A DNA stretch of 64,000 nt, taken from assembly GCF_014898055.3 (NCBI RefSeq), contig NW_023600993.1:17016850-17080849 (forward strand), given 5' to 3'. This document shows positions 34,453-47,478 of the stretch, one piece after another. This stretch comes from Talpa occidentalis. Its lineage: Eukaryota > Chordata > Mammalia > Eulipotyphla > Talpidae. A program made the translations under genes and the position numbers. Every line of letters begins with the position of its first letter. Position 1 is the stretch's first letter. Under the pieces are notes generated by a model that saw nothing but the letters and a program-made list of their open reading frames with translations, was not told the origin of the DNA and made no database searches.

Positions 34453-34993
34453 TGTTGCATCAGCAACACCTCTCAAAGAAACAGGAGTCACGAAGCAATA
34501 TACACAATGCAGGATGCTGCTGAAAGAGCAAAACCCTGGCCTTTTTATTCTTAGAATAATCAGACAGCATCAGTTGTGTGAGGAAGGAGGACAGAGAAAA
34601 GGGAGGGGTGAAACTAGAAAATGTGCAATGCCTTCTATAGTTTCAGGATTGTGAGTCTGCACCCTGGACACTTCTCATCTGCTTGATGACTTGGTATTGT
34701 AATTAAAATCGATCCCTAGATCCCAAGCCAGGGTTTCAATTTTCTCAACAAGGAATTCCATGGGGCCCCTTGTTATACAACAGTCACCAGCTCCCCCAGC
34801 ACTCCTGGTCAAACCCTGTGATGCATACCCTTCCCAGGGTGATCAAGATGTCTGCTCTTCATTGATTTGAAAGGCACCTTGTAGGTTTGGGCTCCTGTAA
34901 CTACTGACCCACAGTTTGGACCTCATATAGGAATGCAGAACCATAGGTAACAAAAATGGTGGCTGAAGAGGCCGCTTAGGATTACCAGACCCA
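34453..34993 (-). mobile_element. Solo LTR-like element inserted in old L1
   Basis: The roughly 540-bp segment interrupts collinear L1 sequence. On the - strand it starts near TGGGTCTGGTAATCC, carries ATTCTAAGAATAAAAAGGCC (a polyadenylation signal in an LTR-like position) and ends near GATGCAACA. TG...CA termini and AATAAA about 100 bp from the end support an LTR. The family is not identified, the flanking duplication is not clear, and no viral genes are attached. Confidence 0.5.
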
Positions 34994-35470
34994 AAATTAA
35001 CCCTAAACTTATGATGTGATCCAACAATTCCACATAAGCATCTACCCAGAAGTGGAAATATATTCCAAGTAAAGGTTTTATTCAATTTATGGACGCATTA
35101 GGCAGAATTGCCCACAGTGGAAATATTCTATCAATGAACTAGAAAATGGTCAAACACAATGTGATAAAGTCATACGATAGAATACGATGCAGCAAAACAA
35201 AGTCCTGATACATGCTAGAATATGGATAACTTCAAAATATTATGCTAAGTGAAAGAAGTCAATCACTAAGGACTATATAGGTTACATCCAACAAAAGGCA
35301 AGTTTAAAAAAAATATTGTGGTTTCCTGGGGTCAGGGGTAGAATATAAACTGATTTCAAATGAGTATGAGAGATATTTTGGGGATGAAGAAATATTCTAA
35401 AGCTGAATTCTGGTACTGTATGCACAGTTTATAAACTTTTAAAAATTACTGAACTGTACAATTAGAATGA
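34994..35470 (+). mobile_element. Old L1M: ORF2 end and 3'UTR
   Basis: The L1 resumes with TGATGTGATCCAACAATTCC and continues through TCTACCCAGAAGTGGAAATA and AAGTGAAAGAAGTCAATCAC to a 3'UTR-like GGTTTCCTGGGGTCAGGGG. The young L1 has the same order at 14420-14745. Confidence 0.7.
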
Positions 35471-35474
35471 ATAA

Positions 35475-37855
35475 ATGTTATGATATGTAAATTGTAAGTC
35501 CATAAAACTCTCAAAGTATAAAAATGCAAACAGTAATAAAAATCCTCTATGACCTGTCTGAAAACTGACTCATCATCCCACATACAAAATGTATTCACAT
35601 TCATTCAATCCCTGATTCCTCCTTCCAAGCACAAATGTGTGTTCTGTCTTGTTTTATAATAATCTCCCACCTGTACCCAAAATATAGTTATCTCCTTCCA
35701 CCCCATTTGAGATTCCTGATCATAGTTCTCTCCCTGACTATGCTCTATTTTCAACTTCTTTCAATTGGCATCTTTTCCCTTAATTTGTATCAAGCTTCCC
35801 TTTCACTTGAATTTGTCTCTACCCCATCACCTCTCCATTTTTCAAAAAAAAAAAAAAAATAGATTTCAGTTGCTCTTTTGTGCTTCTATCTTCCATTCTT
35901 CAACTCACTGAAATCTGGCTTCTTTTCTCTAAACTCAATTACTTAAGTGAACCTTCCCTCACAAAGGTCACTGATTACCTTGTATTTTCTGACTCAGTGC
36001 ATATTTGTTAATCCTGATCTTACTGAACTTCTTTCATGTACCTGACCTCATTTGTCATTACCTGCTTGAATTTCTCTACTTCCTAGATCCTAGATATTAC
36101 ATGTTTTGGTCCCTTTTGAACATTTCTTATTTGATTCTTCCATGCTTATAGGTTAATTATTACTTTCCTTTTAGAATTCTACCCTTAGTCATTTTCATGC
36201 TAATTATATACAGTCTCCTTAGATAAATTCCACACACTCTTATTTCTAATAACTATCTTGCTATTATTTCTAGTCAATCTTTCTCCCCTCCCTGTGTTTG
36301 CACTCTTTGCCAGGTAACTCTCCCACTCTGACTCTGGGCTCTCTATACAACCAAACATTGGGATATTAGCAAATGTGATATACACAGTCTTGAGTGCATT
36401 TATATGCATCTGGTTGCAAGCTGCTGCTCCTCTGCCATTGCCCTAACAATAAGAATGAGGTTGCATTTGGGGAAGGAGGGTGCATATTGCAGAGGTAGGA
36501 CTCCCGAGTTGTCTCCATCAGAGCATGCTAAATTAACTGTCAGATTGAGAATGAGGCCAGCCCTGACAGTTGCATAGATGTAAACTAAGCAAATTCTCAT
36601 AATTGTATCCCAGTGAGGTTTTGTTGCTGTTTGTTACACAACACAGCATTAAAACAGGCAGTGCATAACTGATACAGACCTCTGTGATGTAAATTAGCAA
36701 ATTTGTGCTTGCTTACAGTCATCTCTGGGTTTCATATTGGTGAAAAGCTCTAGTTGAATTCCCCACAAGCATCTCAAACCAACATAAATAAAACTGAGTT
36801 CAGAATCTTTTCATCCAGTAAGACATTTAATAACACTAATTCTACCTCAGGTTTTTTGTAGCTCTAGTCAATCTAGTCATCCAAAATTCCAGGAGTCATT
36901 CAGGGTTGGTTTCTTTCCCTTGTCTTTTATCTCTAATACTGCCACATTTGGTCCAGGGAATAGCAAGAAGTTAGCAGTTGTGGGTATAGAGAGTAAATGT
37001 CCATGTCCTATCTTTAACTAGAATTTGCCTTTTCCAAAATGACATCTCTAAAAGCTCTAATATATGGCATATGTCATCTCCACTTATTTGAGTGAGGGAT
37101 AACTTGAAATAAAAATAATGTACAGGAATATCATTTTTGTGAAAATTCTTCCCACATATTATGTATGAATTGAAATAATCAATTTGCTTAGCATTTATTT
37201 CGGTAATTTAATGAAAGAAAAATTGGCAAGTTTCATGCTGGTATGTTTCCAAAGACTAAGCTTGGGGGGAGTTTTTCTGATGGCATTCAAAAATCTTTTT
37301 TTACTTTCAGATATAGTTGGAAAAAATTAACTTTGAAATAGATTAAAGAAATAGCTCCAAAGGTTACAATAGGTTGAGAGTGACAATGACAAAGTTTCCA
37401 AAGCAATATAAAACAAGTACAGGAAAGCAATAAGGTAGAGCAAAGTGAATTAAAATGTGTTAAGCTCCTCCTTAAAAATGTTTGAAGAATGAGAGTTAAA
37501 GAATTTAAACCTTATCAAGGAACCTAATGGAAAGTATCAGAAGATGACAAAAGACAAGACTTCTATTTAGAAAGTTGTGTCTTAAAAGGAAAACCTACCA
37601 AATCCTTCTAAAAGAAAAAAATGTTGATGTTAGTTTTTCTGAAATGGCAAGTTGATTCAATTAAAAACTTTGAGACTAGACATTGCATAAAAACTACTAG
37701 GGTACACTTTTCAGCGTATTCAGTGAGCCAAATAATATGGTCTACAAAAACCATATGTTTCGATGCTTTTTTAAGAAACCTTTAAATATTTTTGTACATA
37801 GAAATATTGCCCTGAAGGAAATGTGTAAGTTAAGAAGGCAGTCTAAGAGACAGAA
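35475..37855. other. Unassigned AT-rich DNA
   Basis: No host gene is recognised. An A-run lies at 35843-35858. TGTTGCTGTTTGTTACACAAC near 36620-36640 is faintly like the end of a MaLR LTR. The rest shows nothing I can name. Confidence 0.35.
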
Positions 37856-37861
37856 TTTAAC

Positions 37862-38075
37862 AGCCCTGGCTTTGAAAAGTATTTCTACCAGTTACTAATT
37901 ACTTGACCTTGACGAGTTTCTTAATATGAGTTCTGGGTCTCTATTCTTTAAAATGAATTTTCAAATACTCTCAGTGCTGTTGTCAGTATAAAATCAGGTA
38001 AAGTGTATAAAGCATTTACTACACAGTGCGTAGGACCTAGCAAGTGCTTAATAAATGTTAATTGCTGCTAGTATT
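37862..38075 (+). repeat. MIR
   Basis: The order CAGCCCTGGCTTTGAAAAG, TTACTAATTACTTGACCTTG, TCTGGGTCTC, AAATCAGGTAAAGTGTATAAAGC and AGTGCTTAATAAATGTTAATT is that of a nearly full-length MIR, an ancient tRNA-derived SINE shared by mammals. Confidence 0.75.
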
Positions 38076-38079
38076 TTTC

Positions 38080-41000
38080 ACTTTTACTTATACTACTCCT
38101 ACTGAAACTCCCCCCAATTAATATGATTATTGGAGATCTTATTGTGGACATATTCTATTTGTAGTCACCTTATATCATTTTGATGCCCTTCCAAATTTTT
38201 ATTCTCCATATCACAAATCTTCCCACCCTCCTTTTGTTATCCAAATGTTACATTTCCCACAACTCTTTGCAGTTAGGGTACAGATATGCAGCGTACTACC
38301 CACCCATCAGATGTGCCCACTTCAAAGACTTTGAAGTGAGCTGTAATAGGAAAAAAGCTGAGGGCAAAACACATGTTTTGATAATAGAAAAAGTGATTCT
38401 GAGATCAGCAAAAGAACCAAGGACTCTGGCACTGACAGCCGCAGTAGGATAATTCTCTATTCCTGGCAGACACAGCATGCCTCTAGATAGGGTAGCTCCA
38501 TTGTCTCAGAGGCATTATTCTGGAAGTTGTTCCTGGAAGTTAACCTCACAGAATTATTTGAGAGCTAGAGAAATAGACTCCTGGCTACATAGATTAACAC
38601 TTAATAGATTCTTTTCAGGTTAAAATGGCTAGGTTGGATTCTGTTATCTATAACTAAGATTCCTGACCCATAGATGTCCCAGCCTGAAATAAAGTTCACA
38701 TAAGAGTGGGTCTTCTTTGGCAGCAAGGAAAGCTCAGTGGGAGACCATTTACACGAAGATGCTATTCCAGGAAAGAATACAGCCTCAGGGAAAAAAGAGA
38801 ATCCAGATTCACAGGTATTACATAAAAGAAACTCTTCAGTGTTAAAAAGGATGGAAATTAATGAATAAAGACTAATTACAGAAAGCCAGTAACTCCAACA
38901 TTCTCCCAGACCTACCTCTGCTTTCAAGCATGAGTCCTGCGAGAGGAGCTTTGAGGAAAGACTCTAAATGTTCTTTCATAAATTCTATTTAAGATATCAA
39001 GGACAAAAGCTGCACAGCTTTGTGGTCTGTATCACAGAGGTCAGAACAACTGGAAAATGAGGCACTCTTTCTCACTTGGAGATTTCTCTAGAGAATGAAA
39101 CAGCTAGAGAAGATTTAAAGGCAGGTGAAAGCAGGTTCCTCATAGACTCACAAAGGAAGAGACGAGGATATTGCCTTGATGGTTGAGTGTCACCAGGAGA
39201 TCTTGTAGTTTTAACTGCGTCTTCATACCACCTCTGTGGGTTTGCAGGCATCAGACCACTTTCTAAAAAATATTTTTTGCAGGGAATCCAAGCAGGATTG
39301 CAAAAGGGATGTCTCATTATATCAACAAAATTGGTCATAAGCACACATCTTTTAAAGGACATTTCTCAGTGTGGAACAGGAAAACAATAGTTACGGGCAC
39401 ATCAATATTATTAGAAAACCATTCTCCTCCCTTCCCATTGCTCTATTGAGTCCTCTGGCTGGTGAGTCATCAGGAAACATAGATTGTACTTGGGGAGTTT
39501 GTTTTAAGCAAGCTCTTTCAAGTAAACAGTGATAGAAGATCACATGGCTTTCAGAAATGGAGTATGTCATGGTTTGGTGCTGGATATTTATTGTCTCTTC
39601 ATTTATACAGTCACACTGGGTCCTAGGCTGAGGTGTACAGCTGATTCATATCCAATTGAAAGTACACCTCAGAGTCTGTTAGAGTATAACACAAGGTATG
39701 GTGGGCCATTTGGTCTTTTTTAACAGTGCACTTACACATCCCAATGAAAGATTTTGCCTGAATTGATTTGCATCTACATGACAATATGGAAGACCATTAA
39801 CAGAGTCAGAAGGGTCAGTTCCAAGTAACTTGGTCTGACCACATGATACTCCTTTGGTTTAGTGTCTAAATCCTTTTCTAATCAATACTGGCCATGGTAG
39901 CTATATTAGTTTTCAAAGCATGTGGCACAACCAATAGCAACTTACACAAGAAAGAAGAAAGTAAAGACACAAAGCAGTAAGGATGTGGTCTGCCAAATAC
40001 AACACTCATCCAAGAGAATTAAAAATTCTGGTTCAGTAGTAATCTACTCTGTGTATTAATTACTACTTTCTGATATTTGCTAATGACCCTGGTATAAACA
40101 AACTCCGAGATGATTTCTTTTGAGAAATATGGCAATGAACTGTAATATTTAAAGTAAAACTTTGCAACTTCCACAGAATATTAATCCCAAATACATTATT
40201 CTCACAAAGGACGCCATTTTTATAAAACCTCCACATGAGATGCTGGAGTCTAAGAAACCGACCCTCTGTCTAGAAAAGAAAAAAAAGACATAATCACAAG
40301 TGTCCTGATTACTGAAATATGACATGTCTTCTAAAGACCTGAGCCTCAAATGGTAATGTGAGAAGATAATCATTATTTTGGATCAGGGCATACAGAAAGG
40401 ACACCAAACTTCTTGTAGAAACATAGAATTCTAAATAGAACAGTACACTGTGCCAACTCCTGCAAAGAAACATTTGAATTTTAGTTGAAAAATACCATTG
40501 AGATGCTAAATAATTTTCTAGTAGCTAAGAGGAAAAAGAAAAAAAGTCAATCAAAAACATTGTGCCTGTCATCTGTGTGTTCTGGATAGACAATGCCCCA
40601 TAACTTGAATGGCATACTTAGGGATACTTAAGCAGATGGTGACATGAGTCAATTTTCTTAAGACTCATCAAAAGGAAGGAAAGAAAGCCATTGCCTATTT
40701 ATAAGGACTGCACTAGCTGTTATAACAGAAAAAAATATAATGACTCAAACACTACAGTTGTGTTTCTTGCTTACAATAAGTCCAAAATGGGAGGCATTGT
40801 GATAGAGAAAAGCTTTTGGTCACTGAATGCATCATAAAACCCTAGTAAGAATACTCACCTCCTGGTTTGGGGGACATTTCATCACACTGATTTTGTCCTG
40901 CAAGAGTTGTGTATCCTGAGCGAATTCTTGTGAGAACATGAGCGGAAAGTCCCACCATTGTATACTTTATTTTTATTAGGATCACAATGTTCCAACATAA

Positions 41001-43255
41001 AACAATGATTTTTTTCTAGAAATTTAGAGAGAGCAGTAAACCTCAAAAAAGTCACCCTGAACCAAAGGTGATAATCAAAGTATTTAACAATTGGGCCAGT
41101 CATACAAGAGCCAAATAACTTAGAAAGAGAACTAGCCACAATCCTGACCCAATTCATACCAGCTACTATCAACTCTGATCTCACTTAGAAACATACTGAA
41201 AACAACTGACAGTTTGTTCTTATAAAGTCAAAAGAATCATACTTTGGGGGCCTAGATTCCTCTACCCCCGACTTCTCCCTTAAGTATCCACTAAATAAAA
41301 AGTCTTCCATTTGAGGACAAAACCAAGATGAATGTGTCTCCTTTAGATTCTAATGAATTGAATTGAGAAACTGTGCAAGATAAATAAAAGGTCCAATAAG
41401 GCCTTCAAGCAAGTACATTTAATTAGCTGGGCTAATAAAGGGAAGAAAGGTTATATATAATCCAAATCAAGAGATTATCTGAAAATAATTTATATTTGTT
41501 TTATTTAAACAGGTTCATTTTCCTATTTGTCTTTGCTTTAGGCAAATATCCAAATGAAATTTCCTTTCCTGAGCACACATCAGCGGGGACCAAGAAGAAC
41601 AGCCAGACACGCTAAATTATAAAGATCTGAGGATACAATTTGCTATAGTGAGTACATGAAGCAGGTTTGTTTCACAGGGATTACCAAGAATGGAATCAAA
41701 ATAATTTAAACACCAGACATAGAGACATGTATCACCAGATTAGCATTTGGTTAAATTATTTCACAATTCCACAACAGAGAAATGACTTGGTAACTCTAGA
41801 TACACCCAATCAGGGGAAGTTCCCTTCCAATCAGGAATTTCTAAGAACAGGAATGAAAATTTCCAAGCAGCTTTATTTTACTCCATAAGAAAAAAAATTA
41901 AAGTTAGTAGTAAACCACACTGGAAAATCTGACATATATTTTTGGTGTAAAATTGGTAGCAGTTTTTGAAAGGTTAATGAGAAAATATGGTGTGACTTTT
42001 ACTGTGGGCAAGATATTTTATTTATTTAGATGACATTTTGGCTTATGTTGAAACACTGAAATTGAAATTAGATTCTTCACAGTGTTTATAGTCAAGTTAA
42101 AGACTGTCATTTTAAAACTCAATTACAAGAATGAAAAACTGTCTCAGAAAATAATTGATTTAGCATGCTTAATTAGTAATAACAGAGTCTTTGGATGAAT
42201 GTAGGCTACCAGAAGGACAGAGTTGAGTGTGTCGTGCTAATTTTGAGAAATCTGAACATAACATATTGCTGTGTTCCATAGTTAGGGAACAAACTCAAGA
42301 CAATCTTTAAAGAGCCAAAATTTTTCAGGAAAAAATACGCAAGGAAAGATATTTTGGGAGAAGGATTATTGAAATAATAGCTGTCTGTTCATAAAATTAA
42401 TAAACATGCCCTTTGATAGGACATACCAATGAGTATTAGCATACATTTTCACTTAATGGGTTATTTTTATAATAGTTATATCTTTGTGAAAAGTTGAATA
42501 CTATTGACCATTGAAAAAGAAACCATTCTTGAAGACACAATTGCACAAAAGGATACAGAACATCACCTTTACTATCATCTTATCTTTCCCTACCCAGTAC
42601 CCAGGGTTCTAAATCATCACCTGCCTCAGAGTAAGAATCATATTTTGTGTCACTACTTCTTAGAGGAGAGAAGTATTTTTCTGACATATTGGATGGATAA
42701 AAAGTTGAGAAACACAGAAAAAAGTCAATAACTGAAAAACTCTTAGACCTTGAGATTGTTTTAGACAGTCAAGTCTTGAGCACCTACTGTGTGTTATGCA
42801 TTCTTCAAGGTGCTGGAATATAGATGCTCCTAAAAAGTTTTACAGTTCATAATTAGTGTTGTACAATAACACCCATTCTGAGCCCCCAAGCCTCTACATA
42901 CTTGCCATGCCATGCCTTCTCCCTACCACTTGCCCTGGAAAAATACCTCCCAGCTTTTTGATCCAGCTTGCTAACATTTCCACCAGGAAGCACCTCTCAT
43001 CCCCACTCATTTCTCCAACAGAATGTTTCCCCACCTTCACCTCTTCCTCTAGATTATAGCACCCTCTAATAGTTTTTTTTGTTCTCATGTTAAGTCCATT
43101 TTATAGTCAAAATGAGGAGGGGATGATTAAAGTTGGTTTGTAATTTTATTTCTCTACAATTCCTAGTACAGGGCCTTAAATACATAGCACTCAGGAAACA
43201 CTGGCTACCAAAACAGAGTATGTCTGCACCCCAAGTCAATTCTAGGAATTAAGGG
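38080..43255. other. Mostly unassigned DNA
   Basis: No gene is recognised. The segment 38240-38470 (ATTTCCCACAACTCTTTGCAG) and 40700-40830 (TGTTATAACAGAAAAAAATA, TTTCTTGCTTACAATAAGTCC) look like very old LTR or DNA-element relics, but I cannot classify them. Open frames here are short and motif-free. Confidence 0.35.
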
Positions 43256-43264
43256 ATATCACCT

Positions 43265-43445
43265 GAAGTGAGTCTTGAAGGTAGAATAAAGGACAATGTG
43301 CAAAGTGAAGTAGGAGATAGAGTTGAATAATATTTCCTAAGAAGAATTCTGTGTGCTAAGTCATGGAAGTCCAAAGTAGCACAGCATATTTGCCAAACAA
43401 CAGTAAATGTAGCATGACTGGACTGCAGCAATATTGGCTCAGATT
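43265..43445. repeat. Ancient unnamed interspersed repeat
   Basis: CCTGAAGTGAGTCTTGAAGG with a following CAAAGTGAAG resembles a widespread mammalian repeat. A related motif (AAGTGGCATTTAAGACAGG, CCTTCAAAG) is at 63620-63655. The family name is not recalled with certainty. Confidence 0.3.
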
Positions 43446-43936
43446 TTAAAAGACACCAAAGAGAAAGCCAGATGTGCTAAACAAATGGTGAAGAACCTGT
43501 GCTATGTGAGGAGATGCTGGGCTGTCCTCTACCTCATATATCTTTCTGGGACTAAAATTATCTCAGTAAAGCAGTTTACTGAAAGTAGCTTCCATCATGG
43601 TTAAAAACACAGGGTTCCATGCTACTTTTATTTTCCTCCAAGTAGAAAAGCACTGATGACACTTCCAAAGGACTAGACCAAAATCGGATATATTCCTAGA
43701 ATAGTCATACCACTCCTAAATCTATCATAATCTGTCTATCTATCCAATTTGATAGATAATCAAATCTATCATAATTCTAATACCAGCCTTCTCCATAAGC
43801 AAATACGTCTGCTCTTCCAAATGCATTTAGATGTCCATTGTCTTGAACTTGGAACACAGACACCATGGAAAAGGCGGCAGTAGATTTCTCTGGGTAGTTT
43901 GTGGACTTCAGATTTTGGTTTCAAAAGCTACTCTAA

Positions 43937-44050
43937 GGCCTCCCCTGGTGGCGCAGCAGTTGAGTGCTGGGCTGCGAGGCTGCCCACAGCCTCTGCAGCA
44001 CTGGTTCATACCCCAGCCACCGGCGAGGGTCCCACCAAAAAAAAAAAAGA
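43937..44050 (+). mobile_element. Short SINE: tRNA head with direct poly(A)
   Basis: The copy contains only the first 100 or so bases of subtype A: CCTCCCCTGGTGGCGCAGCAG, TGCAGCACTGGTTCATACCCC, and CCACCGGCGAGGGTCCCACC. It then passes straight into a pure A-run (44038-44048). The downstream half present in every other copy is absent, yet a target-site duplication flanks it: AAAAGCTACTCTA at 43923-43935 and GAAAGCTACTCTA at 44052-44064. It therefore inserted in this short form. Confidence 0.88.
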
Positions 44051-44467
44051 CGAAAGCTACTCTACACTGTCTTCCAATTTTCTTTTCTTTTTGATTTTAT
44101 TTTCACTGGAATCCCATACTCATCATAGAACACTCTTCACACACATGTGTATATAGCCAAACCATGTAGCTATTCATGATTTTATACAAGTGATGTTTGG
44201 ATGTACTCACTTTCAGAAGTTCAATATGCATAGTCAAATGCATAGTCTACAGTCTTGCCACACAGAATTCTATAAATATGTAACAAAAAAGTACAGCTAA
44301 GCTTTTCCATTTTCATAAATTATTGCACAATGAAACCTGATATTGGCAGAAAAAGTCCACTTGCTTTGGATTTTGGACTTTGGTTTTTTGATTTGTGTGT
44401 GTGTAAAGTCATGTTACCTACTTTAAATCTCAGACAGGTTTTTTTTTTCTTCTTTTAAGTGTAGGAC

Positions 44468-44545
44468 TTTAATGGAATACTACTCAGCAATCAAGAATGA
44501 TACTCATGCTATTTGCAGCAACATGGATGGAATACAGTTGATTTT
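44468..44545 (+). mobile_element. L1 ORF2 C-terminal fragment
   Basis: TTTAATGGAATACTACTCAGC, CATGCTATTTGCAGCAAC and ATGGATGGAATACAG match the block at 14605-14670 of the young L1. It is short and isolated. Confidence 0.65.
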
Positions 44546-44644
44546 GGATCTACTTCATCTCTGTCACAAAACTATAAGCCACTTAAGTTCCTCACTGAAA
44601 GTAGGACTTGGTTTTCATTGTCTCTCTATGCCTCATTATTGCAC

Positions 44645-44870
44645 TTAATGACAACAAACATTTATTAAGACCCTTATGTGCCATGCACTCTGCTAAGTAT
44701 TTCCCACATATTATGTCAACCTGATAAGGTAAATATTACCAATATTTTCATTTCACATGTAGGAGAATTAACCTTAGCCATCTGGCTTTTTATTGGCAGA
44801 TCTGGAATTCAAATTCAAGTTCGTTGATTCCAAACACACTTTTTCCATTCTGCTATACTTGATACTTTTT
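44645..44870 (-). repeat. MIR
   Basis: The + strand reads as reverse-complemented MIR: AACATTTATTAAGACCC, TATGTGCCATGCACTCTGCTAAG, TTTCATTTCACATGTAGGAG, then GATCTGGAATTCAAATTCAAG and CCATTCTGCTATA. Confidence 0.75.
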
Positions 44871-45061
44871 ACCTGCAAGAGTGACTTGCATGTTCAATGA
44901 TTTATTGAATAAAGAAATGACAGTTGATACATATCAGACAAAATTCCTCATTTTATATGTCAGCAAAGGGGTTGGAAGCCCTAAAACTGTCATTCTCAGC
45001 CACATAGCAGCAGAATTTCATTCCTCACCTACCTGAGCAGAGCCATTTAAAGGAAACTGAC

Positions 45062-45142
45062 TTTTTTTTTTTTTTTTTTTTTTTTGATGTTTAGCATTTT
45101 ATTTTTTTTTTTTAATTTTTAAAGATGTTTAGCATTTTATTT
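45062..45142. repeat. T-runs with duplicated GATGTTTAGCATTTTATTT
   Basis: The 19-bp GATGTTTAGCATTTTATTT occurs at 45086-45104 and 45124-45142, separated only by a T-rich 19 bp and preceded by a 24-base T-run. This looks like a target duplication around an almost bare poly(A) insertion on the - strand, or a local duplication. Confidence 0.55.
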
Positions 45143-45244
45143 ATTTTTTTTTTCATTTTATGATCCATCTGCACACCCTGGGAAATGTTGCAGACAAACT
45201 TTAATTATTTTTTTTTTTTTGTTTGTATCCATAGTTTATTACTT

Positions 45245-45410
45245 CTTTTTTTTTTTTTTAAATATTAAATTTTATTTTTATATTCCCCCATACAATTGCA
45301 AACGCCCCATTCTGACCCCAATCCTTCCCCTCCCGCCCCCTACCCCCCAAAAGTGTCTCTGGTTCATAGTTTTTTGTTGATTTTGATTTTCACTTTCTTA
45401 TATTCATTTT
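45245..45410 (-). mobile_element. 5'-truncated young L1 3'UTR
   Basis: The reverse complement matches 14770-14925 of the full-length L1 almost base for base, including ACTATGAACCAGAGACACTT, the G-rich tract and GTATGGGGGAATATAAAAAT. Only about 150 bp of the 3'UTR was copied. The T-run at 45245-45259 is its poly(A) tail. Confidence 0.9.
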
Positions 45411-45439
45411 AAACCATGTTGTCAAATTATTTCAATTTC

Positions 45440-45970
45440 AGCAATTCTCAACATTTAAAAAAAACCTATGAAAGATGTCAGTTCTTGCCCGCAGATCCAT
45501 AGATTCAAAGAAACTGCAATCAAAATTCAAGCAAGCCATTTTGTTAATATTGACACACTGATTCTAAAGTTTACATGCAGAAACAAAAGACCCAGATAAT
45601 AAAGAAGGAGAAGAACAAAGTTGAAGAACTGACACTCCCTGTCTTGAAAACTCACCTTAATCCACAGTAAGCAAGACAGCATGGTATTAATGAAAGAACA
45701 GACAAATATACATTCACTTTCATTATACATTTGTTCAGATATACAGAAGGTCCACCAATAGTGTACCTTAAGGTAGACCATGGACTTTGTCTTATGATGT
45801 GGGTTCATCAGTGTATCAGAAATAAATGCACCGGTACAATGTACAGTGTGACAAATGTGGGGGATGCTAATAATGGAGAGATTATGCATCTGTGGAGGAG
45901 GGGGTATATAGGAAATCCTTGTATCTTCCCCTTAATTGCTGTGAAATCAAAACTATTATTTAAAAAGTCT
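45440..45970 (+). mobile_element. Old L1M relic: ORF2 piece joined to 3'UTR
   Basis: The 5' part (GAAAGATGTCAGTTCTTGCC, CAGATCCATAGATTCAAAG, AAGCAAGCC) matches the RT/C-terminal part of ORF2 (cf. [18 protein letters not shown]). The 3' part (45745-45965) with GGGTTCATCAGTGTATCAG, TAATGGAGAGATTATGCATC and GTATATAGGAAATCC matches L1M-type 3'UTR ends. The ORF2 C-terminus between them is deleted. Confidence 0.65.
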
Positions 45971-45974
45971 TTTT

Positions 45975-47455
45975 AACCAATATAACATTACATTTTAGAA
46001 GTAGTTTTCATGATTATAAGACCTTTTCCAGTACTTCCGTACTTGAGTTTCTAAATCAATTTCCCAGTACTTCATTCTAATATCCTTTCTGCTTGTAAAA
46101 GTCAACTTTCAAGATTATATGAAGTTATTTTCTTTAAAATTGTTTAACTTTCCACCTAGTAAGGCAACTCATTTTTGTTCAAAGAAGAAATAACCTTTTA
46201 TATATTTAACTTGTCAGCCAATCTTGTATCATTTTTTAAAATCACTAGTATTTGAAGTAAATCAACTGTATACAATAGATTTAGCATTTGCAAACAATTA
46301 GTTTTAGAGATAGAGATAATACCTCAGCATTAGAATTATGCACACTCGACAATACAAACATCTATTTGCATACTTCCCAGATTCTCAAACACAGGCAGTT
46401 TTAGGAAAAGCATAGTCTCTGTTATTTAGGCTGTTAAACATTAAATGTGTTAAATAATGCTTCTTCATCAGTCTTGATACAAGTCTAGCCTCATAATGAA
46501 GGGATGGAAAATTATTACCAGAAATTTAGTTGAAATAATGTTATAGAATCTTTAGATCTCAGACCTCCTCTCACATCATTACCAAGAACTTAGATAAAGG
46601 GTCTTCTCCCCAAATCATATTTATTCTTTTCTTCTCAGCCCATGAGACTACCTCCACAGACATACCTTAAAAAGGAAATCAAGATTAATTCACATAACTT
46701 AACTTATTATCGTTTTTCAGGGCTTGTAATAGTAACCACTTTTGACACAATTTCAAAGCTATTGTAAAGGAATTCATATTTTATCTATTCCAGGATGGAA
46801 CTGGGTATAAATTAGTAGTCAAATCATTGGCACTAGCTGAAATGAAAAGACAGATAACAACTTCTACTTATGCCTGCCATTTCTCTTCCTTCCTTATTAT
46901 AGATAAGGAATATAGTCATTATAGGCAAAGGGAGACACTGATGGTCTCCTAACACAGTGCTATCCTACCAAGATTTAATGAAACAGTAACAGCTAACTAA
47001 TCTTTATTACACTGTCTAAAGATTTCTAAATTCAAATATGAAATGTGAAGCAAAGAAATAACAGTAAATCATGTATATCTACAACTATTCTACTTTAATA
47101 CATAAAACTTAATATATAATAGTCCAAAGAAATGTATTGTGATTATTTCAATATCATGCCAAAAAGGTACTTGATAAAACTCAGCTTGCACTTCTCAATT
47201 TTCTCAATGCTTAAGAGTGAATAAAAGATTATTTCTTTAAAATGATTATACAAAATTCAACTCTCAAATTTAAGAAATACTGTTATGCTTCATGTTGAAT
47301 GCCTAGAAATTAAAACCAGGAAGAAGATAAGTATGCTTATTATCTTCACTGAAATTAAACATTATTTTGTAATGCTAACCAACATGATTAGAGAAGAATG
47401 AAAATAAGAATATAAATATTTAAATAGATAAACTTTTAATTATTTACAGATAAAT
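45975..47455. other. Unassigned AT-rich DNA
   Basis: No gene or confident repeat is seen. Confidence 0.4.
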
Positions 47456-47478
47456 GACAATTTGGAAAACCCATTTTA

